From the NCBI GenBank assembly GCA_026120185.1, contig JANUWF010002071.1:1-64000 (forward strand): a stretch of DNA of 64,000 bases. Direction: 5' to 3'. The DNA is from Voacanga thouarsii (lineage: Eukaryota; Streptophyta; Magnoliopsida; Gentianales; Apocynaceae). The translations under genes and the position numbers were made by a program. The notes beneath the pieces were generated by a model that searched no databases, was not told where the DNA came from, and saw only the letters and a program-made list of their open reading frames with translations. Of this stretch, positions 46,816 to 58,679 are shown piece after piece; positions within the stretch are counted from its first letter, which is position 1, and every line of letters begins with the position of its first letter.

Positions 46816-47283
46816 TGAAACCCCACCTAAAACCACCCTTAGGATGAGGAAAATGGTTTGCATTGCATAAACATATCAATTGTGCATTTGTTTTTCAAAA
46901 TGAATCTTTATGGGTTTTAAATTCCTTAATTGTGTTTTTGAAGTATATTTGAGCTGGTTAAGGAATTTTTTATTTTGGGAAGAGAAGATTTTAGATTATG
47001 ATGTTAGAAATAGAAATTGTAGTTAGCATTGAATTGGGTAGAAATGAGAGATTTTGGAAGATAGAACACACAAGAGTTGTTATGGTGTATTAGTTAGAGC
47101 TTGTTGCATATTTCTGAAAGACCAAAGTTTGAATCCTTTTGGAATCAATTAGCTGCGATTTTTTTTTTAAACTCTTCTCTTCCTTAAGATTTTTTCAATC
47201 CAAACTTATTCGGAAGTGCTTATTTGCTTTTGGATATTCAAATTATTTTCTCTGTATCAATTTACACATGCATATACATATTA

Positions 47284-47314
<31 letters not shown>

Positions 47315-48266
47315 GATATATATTTATTTATATATATTTGATCATATTCATTTTAAATGGTTAAAAGCTTAGTTATTTTATCATTGTGTGCATGAGGTCT
47401 TATCTTTGATCTGCAGTCTCGACCAGCTATGCATTGTGCATAGCCCAAGAACACCAAACCAAAACAAGATGTTTGCATTGTCATTTTTCCTCTCAGGATT
47501 TCGGTCTCTCCTGCTCTACCTTACACTCACTCTCAACCATAGTACACCATTCACTGATTCTTTTCTCCCACTTGCATCTTCAAGCCACTAACATTTTCCT
47601 TATTTTCTCCAAAAACGAAACCCAAATTTTCTCAGTCAAGCCAGTGCTAACACACCACCTTCGTCATTACACGGTCACCCCTCTTCTTGAAGAAATTCAA
47701 GTGTTCGTCCTGCAAAGAAAGGAAGTCATCAATTTTTCATAGGACGGGTTGTGAGCGCTCTCTGTAGAGGTAAATGAAAGTCTATCTCTTTACCTTTGCT
47801 ATGACAAGTCATGTGGATTTGAATGTGAACTGGTATATTAGGACATGGAAGTACTGTAAGGTGGGTGTACTAGCGTTGGGTATTAAATTTTGATTCCTTC
47901 GTTCTCTGTACGATAGGGAGAAGGGGGGGGGGGGGGTGCAGTTGCTGAATTCTTATGCTTGGGATTGTGTTGTTAGAGAATTTCATGCAGGGTTTGTATT
48001 GTACAGAACTGGATTGCTTGTTCAATTTGAATTGTTTATTGGAGTCCATGTTCAGTGCGAAGCCATGTGGTTCAATACACTTTATGTATATGATGAATTG
48101 TTATACTGTCTTGCTGCTATATGATGATAAAGGGCTGAAGCAGATGTTATGTTATGTTATTACTGTTCTAAGTATTAACTGGAAAAAAAGAATTAATTAA
48201 TATTTATGATTCATTTAAAAAAATTATTATATACTACTATTTAATATTATTATCACTTGTTATTAA

Positions 48267-48342
<76 letters not shown>

Positions 48343-50236
48343 CAATGTTAAGAATAATACTTGTTACTATTATTATAAATATTTTCGTGACCTAAATAAT
48401 TATTGACACTCATTAAAATGATTTCTATATTGCAACTTGGTATCTATCACTTGCAAAAATTAATAAATATAGTGTTTAATTATTTATTTAATTATTTACT
48501 TGTCTATTAATATTTAATTAACTATTTATTTATTTTCTATTACTAATTTAATACATAATAGTTGTGACTTATTATTTAATCATAATTTATTAAATGCTAC
48601 TTGCTTGATAATCTATTAATCCGTTAATTTGTCAGGTGTTAATTAATTATTATTTGGTATTTGTTAATTAATTAATTATTTATTTATTTATTTATTGTTG
48701 TTTATCAATTATTATTTATCAAATATGATTTGATTAATAACTAGTCATTAATTATCTATTTTGTTATTTATTTATTAATCTATTATTATTTAATTTATAT
48801 TTATTTATTATTATAATTATTACTCATATATTTACTTATTTAGTTCTAAGTTTGGTTGCTGGCTCATATTATTTAGACTAATATTCTAGTACATGTTAAC
48901 TAATTAGTACTTGTTACTCTGATTGTCATATTGTTTAGCACATGTTCTCTTTTAATGCTTGAGAATATGCTATTTGATCATTTGCAGTGTTGGAATCCCC
49001 CATATGTAAAGTTTGGTCAAGAGAAGGAATGTTGGGGAGAGGGGGTTAGACTTTGGATGCTTTATCATGTTTATGAATTTGTGTTTGACTAAGGGTTTGT
49101 AATATTCATGTTAGATGAAAGTGGGACCCAAGTTCAAGGTACAATTCACAAGGCCGAGGATTTGAGTAAGATTGACAAGTAAGTTCTTGCCTAAAACTTA
49201 TTTGTTAGACAAACGAAGTGTTGTAAGTCAAGTATGATTGCTGCTATGGAATGGCAATAGTGTATTTGAAATGCAACCATGGTTATTTCTTTTCTTTTTT
49301 GATCATACACATTCTTTCTCTTGTTGAAACTAAATGTTTTGCTCAAACAAAAGTTTCTAACTAAAATACTCAGTCTTTTGAATAAAAGATTCAAACTAAA
49401 AATAATTAACCATGATTGCATTTTCAAAATGGCAAAGCTTTTGTGAATTTTCATTGCAAGGGTAAGCTAGTTGGAAGTAATTTTAGAAGGTTAGGAAAAG
49501 TCTTCCTATGGAGGCCTCCATTGGGAGATAAACTCTTTTTGGATAAAGTGCCAATGCTAATCAGTCAAGCCAGTCCGAGCTAGCAACTTAGTCGAAGTGA
49601 ACTATTTTCCAGAGGTGGATAACCGGTAGGTGAGGGTGTAGAGTGGAGTATCTCACCCAATAGGCCAATCACCCACTTATATTGTGATGCAGGGTTTCAC
49701 AACACATAGTCATGATGGAAGGTTTCATGGCCTCGATTATGATGCAGGGTTTCATAGTCATCTTTATTTTAGAGTGATTTTTTTTTTTTTTTGAAATGTG
49801 CTCTTTTGTTTGAGAAATGTAAATGTATAACACTACTCCATGTTCAAAAGTACAATGATATGACTTGCAATCTTTTCTAAGATTTGTTTAAAGTTGCATA
49901 CATGAAATATTTCCTAATTTGACATGAGCACACATAGGACTTACTGAGAAGTAATTCTCACCATGTTTTGTACCATGTTTTTAGGAAGATCTTGATTCGA
50001 AAGTTGAGATTGCCTTGAGACCTGAAGATTTTATTTATGATTTATGATTGTAATTTTTTTGAAGAATTTTATTAGAGATTTTTGAGACTTGTATAAGTTT
50101 TGATAGAGTTATAATAAGATTTGAACTTAATTCATTTTTTTTCAATCTCTTTTCACCTAGTTATAATGGCTCCTTGTCCTAAGGACGAGGCGACATCCCC
50201 ACCCTTTTTAGAGTATGTATGTAATGGGGTGTTACA
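46816..50236 (+). mobile_element. Ty3/gypsy LTR, complete, 3421 bp (B)
   Basis: Starts TGAAACCCCACC after the purine tract and ends GGGGTGTTACA at 50236. The ends are an imperfect inverted pair (TGTAACACCCC is the likely original start). A GACGAGGCGACATCCCC segment near 50187 is also found, inverted, near 61936. The length is large but known for Tekay/Del-type chromoviruses. No element body follows it, so it is the 3' LTR of the remnant to its left. Confidence 0.75.
48270..48342. repeat. (TTA)n microsatellite (B)
   Basis: About 24 TTA units inside the gypsy LTR, counterpart of 11035-11103. Confidence 0.95.
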
Positions 50237-50385
50237 GGATAAATAAGAGAGATGTTTGTGGGTATTCTCTCGGTAGGGATGTATACCATATATAATATTT
50301 TGGCATTGAATGTGCCTTAACCACATAGGAAGTATCGTGATAATATTTGCATTGTATAGGATCTTAAAAATACACTACAAGAAAG

Positions 50386-51150
50386 TCAGCAAATTGCGAC
50401 GGATTTTTGAGACGGCCAAAATCCGTCGCAAATTTGCAACGACTCACCGACGAAAAAAAGGAAAAAAGGAATGTAGTTGACCGACCGTCACAAATCTGTA
50501 GCAAATTTAGCGATGGATTTGCGACGGATTTAGGAATTTCGTGGCAAATCCGTCGCAAAATTTGAGACGAATTTGTGACAGAAATTAATTTTTTAATAAA
50601 AAAAATTGTAGAAAAAATTTCAAAGAAATGCTCTAGCAAATCCATCGCAGAAAAATTGCGACGGATTTACTTCCGTCGCAAATCCGTAGCAAAATTGCGA
50701 TAGATTTGCGACGCCTTTTTTTTTTAATTTTAGAAATCTGTCGCAAAATTGCTACGGATTTGCGACGGATGTTTTTTAATTTTAAGAAAATTAATTTATT
50801 TTTCATTTTTAGAAAGTTGTAGCAGAAAAATTGCGACGGATTTATTCCGTAGCAAATCCGTAGCAAAATTGCAACGGATTTGCGACAGATTTTTTTAAAA
50901 TTTTAAGAAAATTAATTTATTTTTTATTTTTAGAAATCCGTCGCTAATCCGAAGCAAAATTTGCTACGGATTTATTCCGTCGCAAATCCGTAGCAAAATT
51001 GCGACGGATTTTTTTAAATTTTAAGAAAATTAATTTATTTTTTATTTTTAGAAATCGATCGCAAAATTACTACAGATTTGTGACTGATTGGTGTTTTCTT
51101 TAAAGTTGCGACGGATTTGTGACGGATTGGTGTTTTCTTTAAAGTTACGA
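50386..51150. repeat. Left subterminal repeat region of CACTA element
   Basis: At least ten copies each of CCGTCGCAAATCC, CCGTAGCAAATCC and their complements, often as head-to-head pairs around AAAATTG. In En/Spm such motifs bind the TNPA protein; the role here is by analogy. Confidence 0.85.
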
Positions 51151-51640
51151 CGGATTGATGTTTTCTATAGAATGAAGTTTAAAAAAAAATTATCGTTGTA
51201 AATAATTTTAATCTAAAATATTTAAAGTTACTTATGAAGGCTTTTTTTGTATAATTTTGTATACTATATACACATGAGTGTTATTATCATAGAATATGTC
51301 CATGATTTTCTTACTAATATTGTTTATTGTATAAAATATTCTTACATGTTCTTTATAGATAATTTTATAAATTTAGTAATAAGGAGTTTCATTAATTATT
51401 AAGAAAACTTCATTAATATATATATATGAATATATATATGTATGTATATGAATATGTCTATATATATATATATTTGTGATTATGTTTGTATATGTGTACG
51501 TATTTACATATGTATATGGTATGTGTGTGTATATATAAATATATAATATGAATGTGTGTGTGTGTGTGTGTGCTTATGATTGTGTGTGTATATGTACTTT
51601 AATATATATGGTGTGTCTGTGTGTCTATGTATAAAATATG

Positions 51641-51671
<31 letters not shown>

Positions 51672-51990
51672 TTGGGTTATATTGTATATGAATTTATGCA
51701 TATATTTATATACATATATATATATGTAAAAATAATTTAACAAAAAAGATGGTATATAAATATATAAAAATATTTTTTTATTTTTGAATAATATAGTTTT
51801 ATATTGAATATAAATGTACAAATTTTTGTTGTGTATTCCGTGGTTAATCTGTGATTATTTGTCACGAAATCACAAAATTACAATTCATTTCTGATAAATT
51901 CATTACATTTTTTCAAATCTTTTTTCCAATTTTTTTAAAATAATCTACCCCAAAAAACAAGTAAAAAAATTTTGAACAACCACTTTTCTT
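51151..51990. other. AT-rich low-complexity stretch inside CACTA element
   Basis: Contains TATATG, (TG)n and (TA)n microsatellites (about 51418-51735). Frames across it encode only Ile, Tyr and His runs and are artefacts. No gene. Confidence 0.7.
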
Positions 51991-51999
51991 CTTCCCCTA

Positions 52000-52375
52000 G
52001 CTCCCTTCTTCTTCCCCCCCTGCCCGCCTCCCGTGCTACCAGATCTGCAATTTCACCGAGCTTCCCCCCTCCCCTTGCCGCGCCGTTTCTCTTCCTCCCG
52101 CCGCCTCCTCCCGCCGCCTCCCCCTTGTAGTGCCGGCTCTCCCCCTCCCCGACTCTCCCCCCGCCCCCGCCGCCGTCCCCTCCCCCCGTTTCTCTCCCCC
52201 TCCCCCCCGCCCTCCCCCGCGGCTCCACCCCTCCCCTCGGCTACCCCCTCTCGCCCCCGCGGGTCCCCCTCCCCCAAGGCTATCCCCCTCCACCCCGCCC
52301 CCTTCTCCCCCCCTCTTCGCCTTTTGCCAACCACCCCCGACCCCCTTCTCCGTCCCCCCCCCCATCTGCAGACAA
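52000..52375. other. C-rich, G-poor island upstream of the transposase gene
   Basis: Almost pure pyrimidine on the plus strand with many runs of three to seven C, in strong contrast to the AT-rich surroundings. The minus strand has many G runs suited to G-quadruplexes. It lies about 1.6 kb upstream of TNP2, so it may belong to the element's promoter or 5' leader. Pro-rich and Gly-rich frames across it are compositional. Confidence 0.6.
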
Positions 52376-52989
52376 TCCCCCTTCTCCTATATTATTGTTC
52401 AATTTCTGCCCAAAACACTTAAAACCTACTTCTTCACACTCCAAATTCGGAGCATTCTCCACGAATTGCAGAATTCAAGAAATTCAACCAAGGGAGACTA
52501 AGGTTGAATCATCAAAGCATATCAGAGGCCTTAGTCATCACTCAACATCAGTCTCCAAAATAAGTAAATATCATTCTTTTTTTAAACTCTTACATCATTT
52601 TTTATTTTGAGAACGGTAGTAGCAGGTGATATTTTGTGATGGAGAATGGAAGAATATATTACATTGGTTTGTTTTCGTACAAGGATGGGATAAAAATTGT
52701 AATGTGGAGATATATTTGGTATAAAAAGTAGTTCAACGTGCTATGTGAGATGTTTATGTGCTTAGCAGTGAATTTGCTATGTGGTATGTGATGTGTATTA
52801 CAAGCAGTGAATTGCTTAAATGTTAACTACTATGCTCACTATTAATAGTATTTACTAGTATGACAATTATTAGTTCTTATTACTTGTTGACTATTAAAAC
52901 TGCTATTCCATAATATTAATACTTTTATTCATATGTTTATCTAATATTATTATTGACTGTTTATTGGAATTGCTATTTATTAAATATTA

Positions 52990-53148
52990 GGAGGGCAAAA
53001 AATTATTTTCAATATTATATTAGTATTATTACTAATATTATATTAGTGGGGCAAAAAAATATTTTCAATAGTATATTAGCATTACTACTAATATTATATT
53101 AGGGGGAAAATTATTTTCAATATTATATTAGCATTACTACTAATATTT
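52990..53148. repeat. 55 bp tandem repeat, 3 copies, in CACTA element
   Basis: Units start near 52990, 53046 and 53101, each with TATTTTCAATA, TATATTAG and CATTACTACTAATATT type blocks. Confidence 0.7.
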
Positions 53149-53327
53149 TTTTATAACATTATTTTTTAATATAAAATTGTTTGATAATAATTACTATTTA
53201 ACGTTTAGTAGTATACTACACATCAATAATTAGTACTTACTATTTTTTAATGATAAGTTGGCTACCAACAAATACCAATTGCATCTTTTTTTCTTTTTCT
53301 TTTTTTTTTTTACTTATATGAATGGAT

Positions 53328-53399
53328 CCCCGTGAGTGATGGGTTATCATTCCTCGTGAGTGATGGGTGATCATTGCCCATGGGTAATGGGTGATTACC
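53328..53399. repeat. 24 bp minisatellite, 3 copies, 5' of TNP2
   Basis: Three 24 bp units like CCCCGTGAGTGATGGGT followed by GATCATT, preceded by ATGGATC. The same unit occurs four times at 58086-58181. Confidence 0.85.
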
Positions 53400-53959
53400 C
53401 TTACATTAGTCATATTGAATAATTGTTTTGATGAGTTAATATTTTTTTTTCAATGTTGTTGATTTTGTGGTGGCTTGGTGCCTAGAAACGTCCAAGATAT
53501 AGGGGAAACTCTGCCGAAATTTCTAATGAATTTTGCACTGGTGGTTGTGTTTATGGTTGTTGGTTTAACATTAATTTTGATTGTTAGTTGGTGGCTGAGT
53601 TGGTTGATGCTTCATGGTTTAAATCTAGTTGCTTATTGAGGTATTGTAAGAGAAGTTAATAATTTTAATTCTGCGCTAAGTATATTGGGTGTCTATATAA
53701 ACATGATTGGGAAACCGATTAGTGTTTTGCGACGATGGTTCACCATCACAAGCCCACGTATGATGCACGATAAAGAAGTATATATAAATTACTAAAAAAG
53801 TATTTCATGAAACATGTAGTTGGCTATTCATGTATTTATAATTGTTGTTTATAGTAACATGAAGATGATTACCCTTAAGCTTTCCTAAACCTTTTATTGC
53901 GTACATGCATAAACTCACAGTTAAACCTCTTTGTCGCATAATATATGTTGAATATATAG

Positions 53960-56900
53960 ATGGAAAATCGCGGTTAGATGTATAGAAGGTGGTTGCCCAG
54001 TAAAGGGTTTACTACTGAATTTGAGCAGGGGTGCAGGGATTTATTGCATTCGCTTTATCGAATTCTACGTCTGGTAAAATCAGATGTCCTTGCACAAAAT
54101 GCAAGAACATGAAATTTGACTCTCCGGACCAAGTTGAGATCCATTTGTATAGATATGGGTTTGTTATCAATTACCATCGGTGGATTTGTCACGGTGAACC
54201 CTACTATGTAAATCAAAGCATGGCTACCTCAACATCTAGTACAGCTCAAGCTGATTCAGGTTCTAGAAATTCGTATCTGGAAATGATCATTGATGCGGCG
54301 GGCCCTAATTTTAATTTGGAAAGACTGTCGGATGAGCAAGTTGAAGAACCTCCTAACACGGAAGCACAGAAGTTTTATGATATGCTGGGGGCAGTAGACA
54401 CTCCCATATGGAAAGGGTGTACGAACCACTTGGTGCTTTCATTAGTTTCAAGGCTATTAAATGTTAAGTCTGAAAATAACGTATCTGATAAAGCTTTTAA
54501 CCAAGTTGTGCAACTTATGAAAGAGGTGGTCCCAAGTAGCAACAAGATACCTGATGACTTTTATCAAATGAAGAAGTTAGTATCTGGGTTGGGGTTTCCT
54601 GTTCAAAAGATAGATGTATGCAGTAATGGATGCATGCTTTATTGGAAGGATGATATCAATTTGAAAGAATGCAAATTTTGCAGACATGCTCGGTACGTGA
54701 CTAGAAAATGCCCAAAAAAAAGAAGGGTTAGGCTCGAGATCCCTATGAAAAAAATGTACTACTTTTCGATTACACCAAGGCTGCAGAGGTTGTATGCATC
54801 TAAAACTACAGCTGAACACATGAGTTGGCATGCAAAGGCTAAGGTCGAAGATGGAAACATGAGCCATCCGAGAGATGGTGAGGTTTGGCAGCACTTTGAC
54901 CGGATTCATCCAGATTTTGCAAAGGAAGTTCGAAATGTAAGATTGGGACTTTGTACTGATGGTTTCTCGCCGTTTGGCATGTCAGGAAAGCAGTATTCAT
55001 GTTGGCCAGTTATTGTCACTCCTTATAACCTTCCACCATGGTTATGCATGAAAGATCCTGTGATGTTTTTAACAATCATTGTACCGGGACCAAAGAATCC
55101 GAAACATAAAATTGATGTTTATCTTCAACCATTAATAGAAGAATTGAATCATTTGTGGACTGAAGGTGTTGCTACATATGACATAGCAAAGAAATAAAAC
55201 TTCCAGATACGTGTTACACTAATGTGGACTATTAACTACTTTCCTGCCTATGGAATGATGAGTGGATGGAGCACAGCTGGAAGATTAGCGTGTCCATATT
55301 GTATGGAGAGGGCAAAGTCTTTTCATCTACAACATGGTGGTAAACACTTATGGTTTGACTGCCACCGTCACTTCTTACCCATGGATCACCTATTTCGACG
55401 GGATACAACATCATTTAAGAGAGATAAGGGCTCTGATATGTTCCAACCTATTCTATGTCCCACTGGGGATGACTTGTGGAGCAGTGTTTGTCAGTATTCA
55501 AAAATAACAGAGTCAGGAAAAGAACTTGGGAGATCGAAAGGCAGATATGTGAGTCATATTTGGGCTAAATGGAGTATTTTTTTGGATTTGCCCTATTGGC
55601 GAACGCATTTGGTTTGTCATAATGTTGACGTAATGCATAATGAAAAGAATGTGTTCGATAATGTCTTCAATATAGTTATGGATGTGAAGGGCAAGACTAA
55701 AGACAATCTGAAGGCCCGTCGTGACGTTGAAGTATATTGTAATAGGCCAGAACTACATGTGTGTAACGTCGGAGAAGGGAGGATAGCAATACCTAACGCA
55801 TGTTACACGTTGACGGTAGAACAAAAGAAAATGTTGCTTGAGTGGTTGAAAGGATTAACTCTTCCAGATGGATACGAATCGAATTTTTGTAAATGTGTTG
55901 ATTTTAATGAACTGAAGCTGTCCGGCATGAAAAGCCATGATTGTCATATCTTCATGGAAAGATTACTTCCGATTGCCCTTAGAGAATTCCTTCCAGTTAA
56001 TGTTTAGGGAACTTTGACAGAATTAAGTATGTTTTTTCGAGACATTTGTGCTCCTAAATTGTCTGTATCTCATATGATGAAGTTGGAGCAAGAGATACCA
56101 GTTCTTCTATGTAAGCTAGAGAAGATTTTTCCTCCAGGTTTTTTCGATGTTATGGAACATCTCTTGGTTCATTTGCCTTACGAAGCAAGGGTTTGTGGTC
56201 CTGTACAATATAGATGGTTGTATCCTTTTGAGAGGTAGTTGTTATTATCAAAATTTTGCTACAGCTAGCTGTAGTCATTGCATAATACTTATTATCATAC
56301 TTTGAATTATGCCAGGTTCTTGTTTCGTTTAAAGTTAAAGGTAAAAAACAAGGCACGAGTAGAAGGGTCAATTTGCAATGCATATCTTGTTGAGGAAACA
56401 TCTATATTCTTCTCCTATTATTTTGAGGCACATGTATGGACAAAACATGTATCCATGGCTCGCAACGATGAAGGTGTGGTCGGGCGTGAAGTAGATGAAG
56501 CTTCGTTGTCCATATGCAATATTTATGGGAAGATCTTAGGAAAGATTCAAACTCGATTCCTCTCTCATGAAGAATACAAAGTGGTAAGAAATTATATATT
56601 ACTTAACTGTGAAGAGGTCCAACCATATATTAGGTGAGATGCTTGCCCCTCTGGTTGATATTAGAAATAAGATCCATTGCTAATTGTGACATTTTCTTCT
56701 CTACAGTGAGTTCACATCTCGTTTACAATCTTCAATCCCAAACATTTTGGAATTGGATGTAGAAAGAAGGATAGAGAATGAGTTCGCAAGATGGTTTACA
56801 GATTATGTATGATCTTCTTTAATCAGTTAAATTTCTTTACACATGAACATATGTTGTTAGTTAATGTATGCCCACTTGAACATTTCATATGCTTTATAGG

Positions 56901-57650
56901 TGAACGATCCACAAAACCATGTGTCAAATATATGTTTGAAGAATCTTGCATGGTGACCATCGAGAAAAGTAAAAACATATATTGGGTACATTATTAATGG
57001 CTACAGATTTCACACCCACGAACACGCCGAAGGAAAGAAAACAGTGAATTCTGGAGTTTGTGTTAAGGGGGGTGAAAAGGACTCAGTAGTGAGTGATTAT
57101 TATGGGGTTCTTAAAGAGATTGTTGAAGTAGAGTTTCCTGGTAATCCATCAGAAAAAGTTGTCCTTTTTAAATGTGATTGATTTGATCAAACAGCAAATC
57201 GCGGTGTTAGAATACATAAGGAGTATAAGATTGTTGATATTAATTGCAAGAGGAGCTATCCAAAATATGATCCATTTGTATTAGCTCAATAGGCATCTCA
57301 GGTGTACTATGCCTCATATCCAGGATGGAAAAAGACCAAGATACGACTGGTTAGCTATGTGTAAAGTAAAAGCTCGACATGTGATTGATGCACCTGTGAT
57401 TGATAAAGCTTACCAAGAAGAGGTGGATATTCACAATGCAATGAGTATTTCCTTAGTTGTTGATCTTGGTCCCTTAGCTCATGAAACGGGCACAAGTGAT
57501 TTGTTGGATGTTCAAGAAGAAGGATTACTTAGGGATACAAATGAACTCGAAGATGAGGATGAAGATGAAGACGAAGGTAACTGGAATACAGATAGCACAA
57601 CAGAGATGGAAGAAGAAGAATATATATCAGAGGATGACTCGAGTGATTAA
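53960..57650 (+). pseudogene. CACTA transposase gene, TNP2 type (TNPD-like), disabled
   Basis: Domains in order: transposase-associated N-terminus (MYRRWLPSKGF; CPCTKCKN, residues about 1-80), the TNP2 catalytic region (PWLCMKDPVMFLTIIVPGPK; SGWSTAGRLACPYCMERAKS; HNVDVMHNEKNVFDNV), the DUF4218-like MMKLEQEIPVLLCKLEKIFP to YEARVCGPVQYRWLYPFER, then the DUF4216-like region (YYGVLKEIVEVEFPG) and an acidic tail (DEDEDEDEG). Introns with GT-AG ends are inferred at 56235-56315, 56634-56706 and 56807-56899 because joining there keeps the frame. Breaks: TAG 53975, a lost G near 54026, TAA 55195, TAG 56005, TGA 56954, TGA 57179, TAG 57290 and a frameshift near 57300. No functional transposase can be made. 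Confidence 0.9.
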
Positions 57651-57804
57651 AGTACATTTCTAATACGTTTGTGATGTAAAGTTTAAATAATTCATGATGG
57701 TTGCTTATACGGTTAATCAACAATTTATGTTAAAATTTCAAGTTTTACTAATTTATTGGATGATCAATTATTATACCATTTTTTGTCCTTTTTATTAGCT
57801 TAAA

Positions 57805-58072
57805 TATAGTTAAGTACGAGTCAATGCTAATTATTTTCTTTTCCACAGGTTTTCTTTGCATTTCCATAGGTATGCTTCCTTTTTTTTAAAAAAAAAAAAA
57901 TACAGTTAAGTGTTAGGGGAGACTCTAACTATTTTCATTTCCACAGGTGTTCTTTACCTTTACACAGGTATACTTTTTAAAAAAAAAATACAGTTAAGCA
58001 TGAGTCAATGCTAACTATTTTCAGCTCAACAGGTGTTCTTTGATTTTTCAAAGGTATATTTTTTTGTCTAAT
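57805..58072. repeat. About 90 bp tandem repeat, 3 copies, between TNP2 and TNPA
   Basis: Units begin near 57805, 57901 and 57989 with ATAGTTAAG or ACAGTTAAG. Each contains TTCCACAGGTGTTCTTT or a variant, followed by an A run in the first two. The CAGGT phrases resemble splice acceptors. Confidence 0.75.
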
Positions 58073-58085
58073 ATATGGACTGGAT

Positions 58086-58181
58086 CCCCGTGAGTGATGG
58101 GTGATCACTCCCCGTGAATGATGGGTGATCATTCCCCGTGAGTGATGGGTGATCACTCCTCCTGGGTAATGGGTGATTACA
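58086..58181. repeat. 24 bp minisatellite, 4 copies, between TNP2 and TNPA
   Basis: Four units of CCCCGTGAGTGATGGGT plus GATCACT, the last one diverged. Each unit contains TGATCA-like palindromes. Same unit as 53328-53399. Confidence 0.88.
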
Positions 58182-58679
58182 CTTAAGTTAATTGATGTTG
58201 TTGACGTTGACTTTTTATTATAAATGTCTTCTTTGTTAGGATATAAAACCTGTATAAAAGCTGTATAAAAGAACACACATTTCGTTATTTGATGGCATTG
58301 ATCTATTGACAAAGGAAGAATCATGCATTCGCCCTTCGAAACGCTTGGAAAAGGTTACAGACTTATGTGCAAGAATGAAGCCATTTTTGAAAGAAAATAA
58401 AAATAACAAACCTTTTCTTTCTCAACTTGTATAAATGGCCAAGTTTCTACATATTCTATATTGGCAGTTAATTTTTTTTTTATGGAGAATGTGTTCAATG
58501 GATACAGGTTTTGTTGTAAATGTTTTGTGTGTTTGATGTGTTGATGATACTTGGAATATGTTTGAATGTGGCATTAATGTTTTCTGTCAAATTTTTTTTA
58601 TAAATTTGCGTTTATAACTTGTTCTACATATATATTGCAAATATGTTTGAAATTTAATTAAATTTATTTCAAAATTAGG

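Larger units (their letters stand above)
40084..49617. repeat. Segmental duplicate, copy B
   Basis: Collinear with 941-12374. It lacks the equivalent of 1885-4590 but keeps PR-10 5' sequence and promoter flank (45247-45930) that copy A has lost. The gypsy LTR continues past the point where copy A stops. Confidence 0.85.

Noticed and set aside
51504..51821. 105-codon minus-strand frame rich in Tyr, Ile and His
   Set aside because: Translation of TA/TG microsatellites.
52033..52501. Pro/Arg-rich and Gly/Arg-rich frames on both strands (up to 129 codons)
   Set aside because: They only mirror the C-rich composition of 52000-52375; all frames are open because stops are rare in such DNA, and no domain is present.
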